In this document: piece by piece, positions 8,917 to 15,694 of the stretch
Numbering within the stretch: the stretch's first letter is position 1
Layout: every line of letters starts with the position of its first letter
Source of the DNA: Kribbella caucasensis
GTDB taxonomy: Bacteria > Actinomycetota > Actinomycetes > Propionibacteriales > Kribbellaceae
Assembly (NCBI RefSeq): GCF_004361855.1
Contig: NZ_SNWQ01000002.1
Coordinates: forward strand, 434,001-498,000
DNA length: 64,000 nucleotides
Reading direction: 5' to 3'
Notes under the pieces: generated by a model
Told to the model about the DNA's origin: nothing
The model's input: only the letters and a program-made list of their open reading frames with translations
Database searches by the model: none
Program-made: the position numbers and the translations under genes

Positions 8917-9618
8917 TTAGGGCTGTTTCAGGCGGTGCCGGGAGTTGGAGAGGTGGACGCGGACGGCTGCCCGGGCGGCCTCGGCGTCGGCGCGGGCGAT
9001 GGCGTCGTGGATGTTCTCGTGTTCGAGCGTGACGCGGGTGAAATGGGTGGCGTCGGTGAGCTCGTAGGACGGGTCGAGGCGGGTGCGGGGGAGCATGATC
9101 ATCATCGGCCCGAGGGAGCCGAGCAGCTCGGTGTAGAAGCGATTCCCGGACGCCGCGGCGATCTTGAGATGGAACGCGAAGTCGGCCTCGACCGCTCGCG
9201 CCGGGTTGCCCGCGGCCCGCTTGAAGGTTTTGAGCGCGCGTTCGATCGCCTTGAGCTGGTGTTCGGTACGACGGTGCGCGGCGAGCCCGGCGGCTTCGGT
9301 CTCGACGCCGATCCGGAAGTCGAGCAGGTCGAGGACGTCGCGGTGCGAGCGGATCCTGGTCGGCTCGAATGTGGTTGCCTCGGGCAACGCCAGCACGAAC
9401 GAGCCGCGGCCCTGGAACGTCTCCACCAGCCCCGCCGCCTGCAGCCGCGAGATCGCCTCACGGACCACAGTCCGGCTGACGGCGTACTCCGCCATCAGCG
9501 AACTCTCGGCCGGCAACTTCCGGCCCGGCTCGATCTCGCCGCCGAGAATCTTCTCCTTGAGCCGCTCGACCAGCTCCTGCGCAAGCCCGCGCCCGGTATC
9601 CCGATCCAGCTCAGTCAT
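8917..9618 (-). CDS. FadR/GntR-family transcriptional regulator
   Basis: 233 residues. The ATG at 9618 is chosen because the GntR winged helix starts just after it (LVERLKEKILGGEIEPGRKL, then the recognition part EYAVSRTVVREAISRL at about 47-62), followed by an all-helical FCD effector domain with metal-ligand-type residues (DFAFHLKIA, then the histidine in HENIHDAI and the final HLSNSRH). FCD regulators usually sense organic acids. It lies 7 bp downstream of the talarate/galactarate dehydratase gene and is probably co-transcribed with it. The palindrome upstream of that gene is the likely operator. Confidence 0.9.
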   Translation of the reverse strand: MTELDRDTGRGLAQELVERLKEKILGGEIEPGRKLPAESSLMAEYAVSRTVVREAISRLQAAGLVETFQGRGSFVLALPEATTFEPTRIRSHRDVLDLLDFRIGVETEAAGLAAHRRTEHQLKAIERALKTFKRAAGNPARAVEADFAFHLKIAAASGNRFYTELLGSLGPMMIMLPRTRLDPSYELTDATHFTRVTLEHENIHDAIARADAEAARAAVRVHLSNSRHRLKQP

Positions 9619-9625
9619 CGCGCCT

Positions 9626-10762
9626 TCATCGGGTCCCGTACTCGACGGAGTCCACGGTCCAGGCTTGGCACTGGTCGCTGGTGGTGAAGCCGAGGCCGGG
9701 GCGGTCCGGTACCAGCATCCGGCCGTCCAGCGTCTCCAGCCGCTCGTTGAACAACGGATCGAGCCACTCGAAGTGCTCGACCCACGGCTCCCTCGGGTAC
9801 GCCGCGGCCAGGTGCAGGTGGATCTCCATCGCGAAGTGCGGCGCCAACTGGAGACCATGGTGATCGGCCAACGTGGCTAGCCGGAGGAACGGCGTGATCC
9901 CGCCGATCCGCGGCGCGTCCGGCTGGATGATGTCGGCCGCCCGCGCATCGATCAGCCGCAGGTGTTCGGTGACGCTGCCGAGCATCTCACCGGTGGCGAT
10001 CGGGGTGTCGAGTTCGGCGGCGAGTTGGGCGTGCCCCTCGGCGTCGTACGCGTCGAGCGGTTCCTCGATCCAGACCAGTCCGAACTGCTCGAGCGTCCGC
10101 CCGATCCGGAGCGCGGTGGGCCGATCCCATTGCTGGTTGGCGTCGACCATCAGCGGTACGTCGTCCCCGAGGTGCTCGCGAATCGCCTGCACCCGTTGGA
10201 GATCCGCGCGGGTATCGGGCTGGCCGACCTTGATCTTGATCCCGCCGATCCCCGCGGCCAGCGACTTGGTCGCGCGCTCCTTGATCTCCTCGATCGGCGC
10301 ATGCAGGAATCCACCGGACGTGTTGTACGCCCGAACCGAGTCGCGGTGAGCCCCGAGCAACTTCGCCAGCGGAAGCCCCGCCCGCTTCGCCTTGAGATCC
10401 CACAACGCGATGTCGATCGCCGCGATCGCCTGAGTGGCAACCCCGGACCGCCCCACCGATGCCCCGGCCCAGAGCAGCTTGTCGTAAATCTTCCCGATGT
10501 CCGACGGATCCTCGCCGATCAGATCGCCCGCGATCTCCTTCGCATGCGCATACTGCGCCGGCCCACCGGCCCGCTTGGAGTAACTGAACCCGATCCCGTG
10601 CTGATCCTGCTCGGTACTGATCTCCGCGAACAAAAACACGATCTCAGTCATCGGCCGCTGCCGCCCGGTCAACACCTTCGCATCACTAATTGCCTGCTCC
10701 AGCGGCAAAACCACAGAAGCCAACCGAACATGCCGAACCCGATCACTACCACTGGCGGTCAT
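9626..10762 (-). CDS. L-talarate/galactarate dehydratase-like enolase-superfamily enzyme
   Basis: 378 residues from the ATG at 10762; the longer upstream frame reads through intergenic repeat DNA and was not used. Mandelate-racemase group residues are present: KIKVGQP (the K-x-K base pair), VDANQQWD, IEEPLDAYD, ATGEMLGS, and HFAMEIHLHLAAAYP with the His general base. FSYSKRAGG near residue 60 resembles the substrate loop of talarate/galactarate dehydratases. The product from galactarate would be a keto-deoxy aldarate that KdgD could process. It is the first gene of a two-gene operon with the FadR-type regulator. Confidence 0.8.
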   Translation of the reverse strand: MTASGSDRVRHVRLASVVLPLEQAISDAKVLTGRQRPMTEIVFLFAEISTEQDQHGIGFSYSKRAGGPAQYAHAKEIAGDLIGEDPSDIGKIYDKLLWAGASVGRSGVATQAIAAIDIALWDLKAKRAGLPLAKLLGAHRDSVRAYNTSGGFLHAPIEEIKERATKSLAAGIGGIKIKVGQPDTRADLQRVQAIREHLGDDVPLMVDANQQWDRPTALRIGRTLEQFGLVWIEEPLDAYDAEGHAQLAAELDTPIATGEMLGSVTEHLRLIDARAADIIQPDAPRIGGITPFLRLATLADHHGLQLAPHFAMEIHLHLAAAYPREPWVEHFEWLDPLFNERLETLDGRMLVPDRPGLGFTTSDQCQAWTVDSVEYGTR

Positions 10763-10771
10763 GCCCACAGA

Positions 10772-10820
10772 TCGTACAAGTCCCCCACCTGTACGACAAC
10801 TAACCACCCACCCTGTACGA
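10772..10820 (-). promoter_or_regulatory. Candidate FadR-type operator before the talarate dehydratase gene
   Basis: TCGTACA (10772-10778) and TGTACGA (10790-10796) form a perfect inverted pair 9 bp upstream of the start codon. A third TGTACGA lies at 10814-10820, 24 bp after the second. GTAC-centred palindromes are typical of FCD-class GntR regulators, and such a gene is in this operon. Confidence 0.55.
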
Positions 10821-10917
10821 CCGACAGGCAGTAACCCCTTCCCCGACAGCACCCCACGCCTGACGCCCGCCCCTAAACACCCCTCCGACCGACCACCTCC
10901 TGTCCATCCGTACGCCA
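10814..10917 (+). repeat. Diverged 105-bp direct repeat, copy A
   Basis: It shares ordered blocks with copy B at 11459-11563: CTGTAC then CGACAG, CCCTTC, CACGCCTGA, and CTTCCTGTCC/CCTCCTGTCC followed by TCCGTACGCCA, with nearly the same spacing. Between blocks the copies have diverged. No coding capacity is seen. Confidence 0.6.
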
Positions 10918-11458
10918 TCATCAGCCACCACCCCGCCGGGCCCAGCCACCACCTTGCCGCCGCGGTGCCGCGGGCGGTGCACCGGACCGCCAGCCCATCA
11001 ACCGCAAGCCAGGCAGGACTGGATCAGGCTCAGTTCGGGTGCGCGGGAGCGTGGCAGCGCGATTGTGATGGGCTGGCGGTCCGATCACCGCCGCCCGCCG
11101 CCTCCCGCCGACCGCCGACCGCCGACCGGCCGACTGCCGCCTGCCGTCCGCCGTCCGCCGTCCGTCGTCGCTGACTGTGCTGCTGCCTGTTGTCCGCCGT
11201 CGCTGATCGTCCCGCCGTGCGCCTCGCCGGCTGCTGCCTCCGCCTGGCTTGTCGTCGCGCGAACACCCACCACTCACTAACTGTGCCGAGCCTTCGCCTC
11301 CCACGCCTGTGCGGCGTCGCGGAGAGCGGGTTTGGGGTGGTTGCTGAGTGGTGCAGGTACGCCCACTGTCGTCGCCGATCGTCCTGCCGCCCGGCTAGCA
11401 GCGGAGTCCCGCCCGCTCGGCTGCGGGTGATCTGGCAGCGGCGAACTGCCCCGTGAGC

Positions 11459-11563
11459 TGTACCGGTCGACAGCAGGTAGTCCCTTCACCGGCTGCGATT
11501 CACGCCTGATGCCTGCCGGTTAACGCCTCGGCGGCCGACTACTTCCTGTCCGTCCGTACGCCA
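11459..11563 (+). repeat. Diverged 105-bp direct repeat, copy B
   Basis: Partner of 10814-10917 in the same orientation. The end block TCCTGTCC-GTCCGTACGCCA is the best preserved. The pair brackets about 540 bp of non-coding DNA, so it may mark the ends of an old insertion or a segmental duplication. Confidence 0.6.
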
Positions 11564-11576
11564 GGCCGCAGCTGGT

Positions 11577-13130
11577 TCAGGTTGGTTGGGTGGATTGGCC
11601 GGTGTAGATGCCTTCGGGGCGGAAGCGGAGGGCGGGTTGGGCGTACTCCTCCAGGGCGTGGGCGGTCCAGCCGATGATTCGGGCCAGGGCGAACAACGCT
11701 TCGCCGGCGTCGGGGCGGAAGTTGTGGGCGTGCATCATCGCCGCGACGGCCAGGTCGCTGTTCGGGAAGCCGGGGAGTTGGGCGGTGAGGGTCTGCACGG
11801 TTTCGACGACCGGGGTGTCGCCCAGCAGTTCTAGGAGTACTTCGGCTCGGGGGTCGCGGTTCTGGTAGAGCTTGTGGCCGAAACCGGGTACCGGTTCACC
11901 CGAGCGCAGCTGATCCGACAGCGCCCGCACGGGATCCTCGAGCGCTCGGCCAAGGAACTCGTACGCCAGCGTGGTCGCCGCCCCATGAAGATGTCCGTCG
12001 AGCGCGCCCAGCCCCGCCGACACCACGGCGTACAGGTTGGCTCGAGCGCTTGCCGCGACCCGTGCTGCGATGGTGGATACCGCCAAGCCGTGGTCAGCGA
12101 GGAGGATGACTGCGGCATCCAGCAGTTCCGGTCGCGCCGGCCGCTTCGTCGACAGCTTCGGCCACAACCGCCCGCCAAAACTCCCCTTGCCCGCAGGCCC
12201 CGGCAACGCCGTCACCAGTACGCCGAGCAGCCGACTCGCCGCCACCTCGACCGAATGCGGCGCCAGATCAAACCGCAACGGATCGCCCGCCCCCAACACC
12301 GCCACCGCGATCCGCAACTTGTCCGTCAACCGAGCCCCCGCCGGCGCAACCGCCATCGCCGCCCGAGCCAACTCCACCCCCTCCCGCGGTGCCGGAAACG
12401 GCTCCACAACCCCACTACCACCCCCCACCTGAACCTCTCGCGGCTCCGGATCGGCCGAGCCGGTGCGTGACACCCGTGCCGCCTCGCCAGCCCGGCCCTC
12501 TCGCATGTCCGGATCGGCCGAGCCGGTGCGTGACACCCGTGCGGCCCCGCCAGCCCGGCCCTCTCGCATGTCCGAATCGGCCGAGCCGGTGCGTGACACC
12601 CGTGCGGCCCCGCCAGCCCGGCCCTCTCGCATGTCCGAATCGGCCGAGCCGGTGAGTGGTACTCCGCCAGCCCTACCCCGGCGCATCGCTGCGGGGAGGT
12701 CAAGGTCTTGCGAGCCGGGGCGTCGTGTTCCAGCAGCCCCGCCGGCCCGATCTCGGCGCGTGGCGGCGAGCAGTCCGGGGAGCACATCGGTTTCTCGGTC
12801 GGGTTCGCCGCTCCAGAGGAGTCTTGCGACGGACTCGACGGTTTGGGTGGTGGCTAGGGCGCGGACGGGGTGGCCTCGGTAGTAGAGCTCATCGTCGGTG
12901 AGGAGGGTCAGCTTGGATTCGATGCGTTCGATCGCGCCGGGGTGGTCGACGCTTCGGCTGGCGAGGCGTTCGACATCCGCCTCTGCGAACAGGCTGCCGC
13001 GCCGGCCGCGGGCCCGGCGGCTGGTGAGCAGGCCGCGGCTGACGTAGGCGTAGATCGTCTCCGGCTTCACCTTCAGCCGGTCGGCGACCTCGGCCGTGGT
13101 CAGGTAATTCTCGTCACTCGACTGCGTCAT
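11577..13130 (-). CDS. Citrate synthase-family protein with N-terminal helix-turn-helix and repeat insertion
   Basis: 517 residues. Residues about 9-60 are a MerR/excisionase-type helix-turn-helix (YLTTAEVADRLKVKPETIYA, then GLLTSRRARGRRGSLFAEADVERL). The rest is a citrate synthase fold with the catalytic signatures HLHGAATTLAYEF, VPGFGHKLYQNRDPRAE and PNSDLAVAAM, so both histidines and the aspartate appear present. Between about residues 125 and 235 is an Arg/Gly/Ala/Ser-rich insertion containing three to four 21-residue repeats (DMREGRAGGAARVSRTGSAD units), absent from ordinary citrate synthases. It is divergent from a second citrate synthase gene across a 75-bp region with TTGATCAA sites. 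Either a DNA-binding enzyme or a regulator derived from one is plausible. Confidence 0.82.
   Translation of the reverse strand: MTQSSDENYLTTAEVADRLKVKPETIYAYVSRGLLTSRRARGRRGSLFAEADVERLASRSVDHPGAIERIESKLTLLTDDELYYRGHPVRALATTQTVESVARLLWSGEPDRETDVLPGLLAATRRDRAGGAAGTRRPGSQDLDLPAAMRRGRAGGVPLTGSADSDMREGRAGGAARVSRTGSADSDMREGRAGGAARVSRTGSADPDMREGRAGEAARVSRTGSADPEPREVQVGGGSGVVEPFPAPREGVELARAAMAVAPAGARLTDKLRIAVAVLGAGDPLRFDLAPHSVEVAASRLLGVLVTALPGPAGKGSFGGRLWPKLSTKRPARPELLDAAVILLADHGLAVSTIAARVAASARANLYAVVSAGLGALDGHLHGAATTLAYEFLGRALEDPVRALSDQLRSGEPVPGFGHKLYQNRDPRAEVLLELLGDTPVVETVQTLTAQLPGFPNSDLAVAAMMHAHNFRPDAGEALFALARIIGWTAHALEEYAQPALRFRPEGIYTGQSTQPT
12448..12656 (-). repeat. In-frame 63-bp minisatellite inside the HTH-citrate synthase gene
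   Basis: The GG/GAATCGGCCGAGCCGGTG core recurs at 12448, 12511, 12574 and 12637, exactly 63 bp apart, with near-identical units. Because 63 is a multiple of 3, copy-number change would keep the reading frame and change the linker in 21-residue steps. Confidence 0.9.
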
Positions 13131-13148
13131 GCCACGCTCCCGCAGGCC

Positions 13149-13195
13149 TTCATATTGACTTGATCAACATTGACAATACTTGATCAATAGATCAA
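13149..13195. promoter_or_regulatory. Divergent promoter region with twin TTGATCAA sites
   Basis: TTGATCAA occurs at 13160-13167 and 13180-13187, exactly 20 bp (two helical turns) apart, with a partial GATCAA at 13190-13195. On the minus strand, TTGTCA (13176-13171), 16 bp and TATGAA (13154-13149) give a promoter for the HTH-citrate synthase gene, with the first TTGATCAA inside its spacer. The HTH-citrate synthase protein is the obvious candidate binder. Confidence 0.6.
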
Positions 13196-13205
13196 CTCTG
13201 AATCC

Positions 13206-14360
13206 ATGTCAGTCAATGTGGATCAACCTCTTGAGGTTCCGCCCGGGCTGCGCAACGTCATCGTCACCGAGACCGAGCTGGGTGACGTCCGCGGGCAGGA
13301 GGGCTTCTACCACTACCGGCAGTACTCCGCGATCGACCTGGCGAAGTCGAAGACGGTGGAGGATGTCTGGTTCCTGATGTTCGAGGGGCGGCTGCCGACG
13401 GCCGAGGAGCGGGACCGGTTCGTCGAGGAGTTGGCGCCGTTGCGGGTGCTGCCGTCCGAAGTACGGGAGATCTTGCCGGCGGTTGCTGCGGCGGGGCCGG
13501 AGTTCAATCCGCTCGCTGGGCTCCGTACTGCGCTGTCGGTGCTGGCTGCCGCTCGTCAGCTTCCGCCGTTGTGGGATGCCGATGCGGATCGTCGGAAGGC
13601 GGACGCGATGCTCGTCTGCGCGGTGACGCCGACGATCCTTGCTGCGCTGTACAGATTGCGCGAGGGCGCGGAGCCGTTGGAACCGCGGGCCGATCTGGCC
13701 GCTGCGGCGAACTGGTTGTACCTTGTCACGGGTCGCGAACCCAGTGCGGCTGACGCGCGCGCGATCGAGCACTATCTGATCGCCACGATCGACCATGGGT
13801 TCAACGCGTCGACCTTCACAGCGCGCGTGATCGCCTCGACCGGTGCGGACGTCGTCTCTGCGGTTGCCGGCGCGATCGGTGCGTTCTCCGGACCGCTGCA
13901 CGGCGGTGCGCCGGATCGGGCACTCGCAAGCCTCGACGAGATCGGTACTCCGGACCGCATCGACGAATGGGTCCGAGCGAAGGTCACCGCGGGCGACCGC
14001 ATCATGGGATTCGGGCACGCCGTCTATCGGACCGAGGATCCGCGGTCGCTGATGCTGCGGGAGATCGCGCAGTCGCTCGGCGGCGAACTGGTCGACTTCG
14101 CAACCACCGTCGAACGCCGCATCGTCGAGGTGCTTGCCGAACTCAAGCCCGGTCGCAACCTGTACGCCAATGTGGAGTTCTACGCCGGCGTTGTGATGGA
14201 GCTCTGCGGTCTGCCGCGCAGCATGTTCACCCCGACGTTCGCCGTCAGCCGGGTGATCGGCTGGACCGCCAACATCCTCGAACAGTCCGCCGACAACAAG
14301 ATCATCCGCCCCGCCGCTCGCTACGCAGGACCGCCTCCCCCCGCACCCATCCCCAGCTAG
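13206..14360 (+). CDS. Citrate/2-methylcitrate synthase-family enzyme
   Basis: 384 residues, normal length for a bacterial type-I-fold citrate synthase. Motifs: GPLHGGAPDRAL (first His), IMGFGHAVYRTEDPRS (second His and Arg), and NVEFYAGVV in place of the common NVDFYSG, so the usual catalytic Asp is Glu here. The enzyme family condenses oxaloacetate with acetyl-CoA or propionyl-CoA. It is divergently transcribed from the HTH-bearing paralog and probably shares its operators. Whether it is the housekeeping enzyme or a specialised isoform cannot be told from sequence alone. The start is an ATG 19 bp after the second TTGATCAA. Confidence 0.88.
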   Translation: MSVNVDQPLEVPPGLRNVIVTETELGDVRGQEGFYHYRQYSAIDLAKSKTVEDVWFLMFEGRLPTAEERDRFVEELAPLRVLPSEVREILPAVAAAGPEFNPLAGLRTALSVLAAARQLPPLWDADADRRKADAMLVCAVTPTILAALYRLREGAEPLEPRADLAAAANWLYLVTGREPSAADARAIEHYLIATIDHGFNASTFTARVIASTGADVVSAVAGAIGAFSGPLHGGAPDRALASLDEIGTPDRIDEWVRAKVTAGDRIMGFGHAVYRTEDPRSLMLREIAQSLGGELVDFATTVERRIVEVLAELKPGRNLYANVEFYAGVVMELCGLPRSMFTPTFAVSRVIGWTANILEQSADNKIIRPAARYAGPPPPAPIPS

Positions 14361-14411
14361 GTGGTACCCGGCGAGCGCGATGAGGCTGGCCAGGTTCGCC
14401 GCTGGGTCGGC

Positions 14412-14616
14412 CACTTTGAGCACCCGGCGGGCACGATTTCGGAGATCTGGCGGCTGACGGGTGCTCAAAGCCGGATCGCGGGGGCGGCTTGAGCACCGGG
14501 TGGTCACGGATTCGGCGATTGGGTCGTTGGTGGGTGCTCAAAGCCGGATCGCGCGGGCGGCTTGAGCACCGGGTGGTCACGGATTCGGCGATTGGGTCGT
14601 TGGTGGGTGCTCAAAG
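14412..14616 (+). repeat. Three copies of a 56-bp inverted-repeat element
   Basis: Copies at 14412-14470, 14489-14543 and 14562-14616 each begin with TTGAGCACC(C)GG and end with GGGTGCTCAAAG, so the ends are inverted repeats of about 10 bp. Copies 2 and 3 are almost identical and lie 73 bp apart with an 18-bp GC-rich linker. A fourth, diverged copy is at 42490-42545. The element lies just after the citrate synthase stop and could fold into RNA hairpins. Confidence 0.8.
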
Positions 14617-14861
14617 CGGGGGCGTGTGGTGGGGCGGCGGGCGTGATGGGGCTGAGGGTGTGGAGGCGGGCGGGTGGTGTTCGGGGGCCCGGGTGGTGCG
14701 CCGGCGCTGGCACTGGGTGCTGGCTGCGGGGCGGGTGGATGTGCGGGGCTGGCTGGTGTGCGGGGCTGGCTGGTGCGCGGGGCTGGGTGGTTGCCGGGGC
14801 GGGTGGGGATCGGGGCGGGTGGTGGGATGGTTGGGGCGGGCGTGGACGTACTGGGTGGGGT
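14617..14861. other. G-rich low-complexity spacer
   Basis: The plus strand is a run of GGGGCGG, GGGTGG and GGGCTGGCTGGTG units; GCGGGGCTGGCTGGTG recurs near 14746-14785. There is no credible gene. It directly joins the breakpoint of the truncated monooxygenase remnant at 14862. Confidence 0.6.
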
Positions 14862-15011
14862 GGGATAGCGGAACAGGTCCCAGGTGCCGCCGAGATCCGG
14901 GCGCGCTTCGAGTACGGCGTACGAGCGCTGCGGGCTCTGGGTCTGCAGACGGTAGGCGGCGCCGATACCGGACAGGCCCGCGCCGACGACCAGGACATCC
15001 AGGTGTTCCAC
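14862..15011 (-). pseudogene. N-terminal remnant of a flavin-containing monooxygenase
   Basis: From a GTG at 15011 the minus strand encodes 50 residues typical of the start of a Baeyer-Villiger/flavin-containing monooxygenase: the dinucleotide fold [17 protein letters not shown] and the motif [10 protein letters not shown]. In intact enzymes this continues with a GIRSD-like segment; here it changes abruptly at 14862 to proline-rich low-complexity sequence. The remaining roughly 450 codons are missing, so the gene is dead or decapitated. The upstream palindrome at 15023-15042 is still intact. Confidence 0.8.
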
Positions 15012-15022
15012 TGATGCCTCCT

Positions 15023-15042
15023 TGTTGAGCGACTCCTCAACA
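15023..15042. promoter_or_regulatory. Palindromic operator upstream of the monooxygenase remnant
   Basis: TGTTGAG (15023-15029) and CTCAACA (15036-15042) are perfect inverted arms with a 6-bp spacer, 12 bp before the start of the remnant. The form suits a TetR- or MarR-type repressor; none is adjacent. Confidence 0.5.
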
Positions 15043-15095
15043 GTAGCCCGGTACGACGGGTTACGTGGAGCGCACGGAAAGTTGCCGGTGCGGCC

Positions 15096-15122
15096 TGTCG
15101 ATTCCCACGGCGGCCGATCGTC
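15096..15122 (+). promoter_or_regulatory. ECF42-type promoter of the YCII-sigma operon
   Basis: TGTCGA at 15096-15101, a 17-bp spacer and CGTC at 15119-15122 match the autoregulated promoter motif reported for ECF42 sigma factors (TGTCGA at -35 and CG[A/T]C at -10, from memory). The start codon is about 40 bp downstream. Confidence 0.65.
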
Positions 15123-15162
15123 AGGAAGATGTCAGAAGAACCCCGAGACAAGGGAGCGCGTG

Positions 15163-15531
15163 ATGGCGCAGTACATGTTCCTGCTGTTCGACAACGAGGA
15201 CTGGTACGACCAGGTCACCCCGGAGGAGTGGCAGCGGCAGATGGAGCTGCACGGGGAGTTCACGGCGGCGGTGGTCGCGGCCGGGGCGAGCGTGCTGGGT
15301 GGGGAGGCGCTGGACCGGTCGTCGACGGCGAGCACGGTGCGGCAGGGTGATGGCGAGCCGCTCGTCACGGATGGGCCGTTCATCGAGACCAAGGAGGGGC
15401 TCGGCGGGTTCTACATCATCGAGTGCAAGGACCTCGACCAGGCGCTGGCGCTGGCGAAGCTGTGCCCGTCGCCGAATATCGAGGTACGCCCGGTGATCCC
15501 GACCGGGGACGGTACGTCGGCGCCGGCCTGA
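15163..15531 (+). CDS. YCII/DGPF-domain protein, partner of ECF42 sigma factor
   Basis: 122 residues. The ATG at 15163 follows AGGGAG at 15151-15156. The DGPF motif that names the family is present (LVTDGPFIETKEGLGGFYIIE) along with a ferredoxin-like alpha/beta pattern. DGPF proteins are conserved neighbours of ECF42 sigma factors; their biochemical role is unknown. They were once suspected to be anti-sigma factors, but this is not established. The matching promoter upstream suggests it is the main target of the sigma factor encoded next. Confidence 0.85.
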   Translation: MAQYMFLLFDNEDWYDQVTPEEWQRQMELHGEFTAAVVAAGASVLGGEALDRSSTASTVRQGDGEPLVTDGPFIETKEGLGGFYIIECKDLDQALALAKLCPSPNIEVRPVIPTGDGTSAPA

Positions 15532-15694
15532 CCGTCCGCAGGCGTCGTGCGCGGAGCGCTGGTGCACAAGGCGCAAACCGCAAGGTGGGGTGCGCACGGC
15601 GCCGGGCGCGGTGCGCGGTGCGCCTAGCACGGGGCGCGGGGCGCGGGGCGTGGGGCGTGGGGTGCGGGGCGAGGCGGGAAAGGAGGTGGGGTGG
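15532..15694 (+). other. GC-rich simple-sequence leader before the sigma gene
   Basis: The stretch 15596-15675 is made of GCGCGGTGCGC and GGGGCGC/GGGGCGTG units. AGGAGG at 15681-15686 supplies the ribosome site of the sigma gene. No gene is seen. Confidence 0.5.

Larger units (their letters stand above)
10763..11576. other. 814-bp non-coding, repeat-bearing intergenic region
   Basis: No frame here has a recognisable protein or a good ribosome site. The middle (11085-11180) is a simple-sequence tract of CCGCC, CCGACCG and CCGTCCG units. Two diverged copies of a roughly 105-bp direct repeat flank the region (10814-10917 and 11459-11563). It separates the aldarate island from the citrate synthase pair. 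Confidence 0.6.

Noticed and set aside
10763..10921. N-terminal extension of the talarate dehydratase
   Set aside because: The extension reads through operator half-sites and repeat A; homology begins after the ATG at 10762.
10921..11489. Several short frames in the 10.8-11.6 kb gap as small genes
   Set aside because: All are simple-sequence translations (Arg/Pro/Gly runs) with no ribosome site or motif.
12448..12656. Regular direct repeats as a possible CRISPR array
   Set aside because: Units are 63 bp with no unique spacers, in frame within a gene; no cas genes.
14577..14861. Continuation of the monooxygenase frame as a proline-rich domain
   Set aside because: The sequence is low-complexity and passes into the intergenic repeat family; it is an accidental open frame after the truncation.
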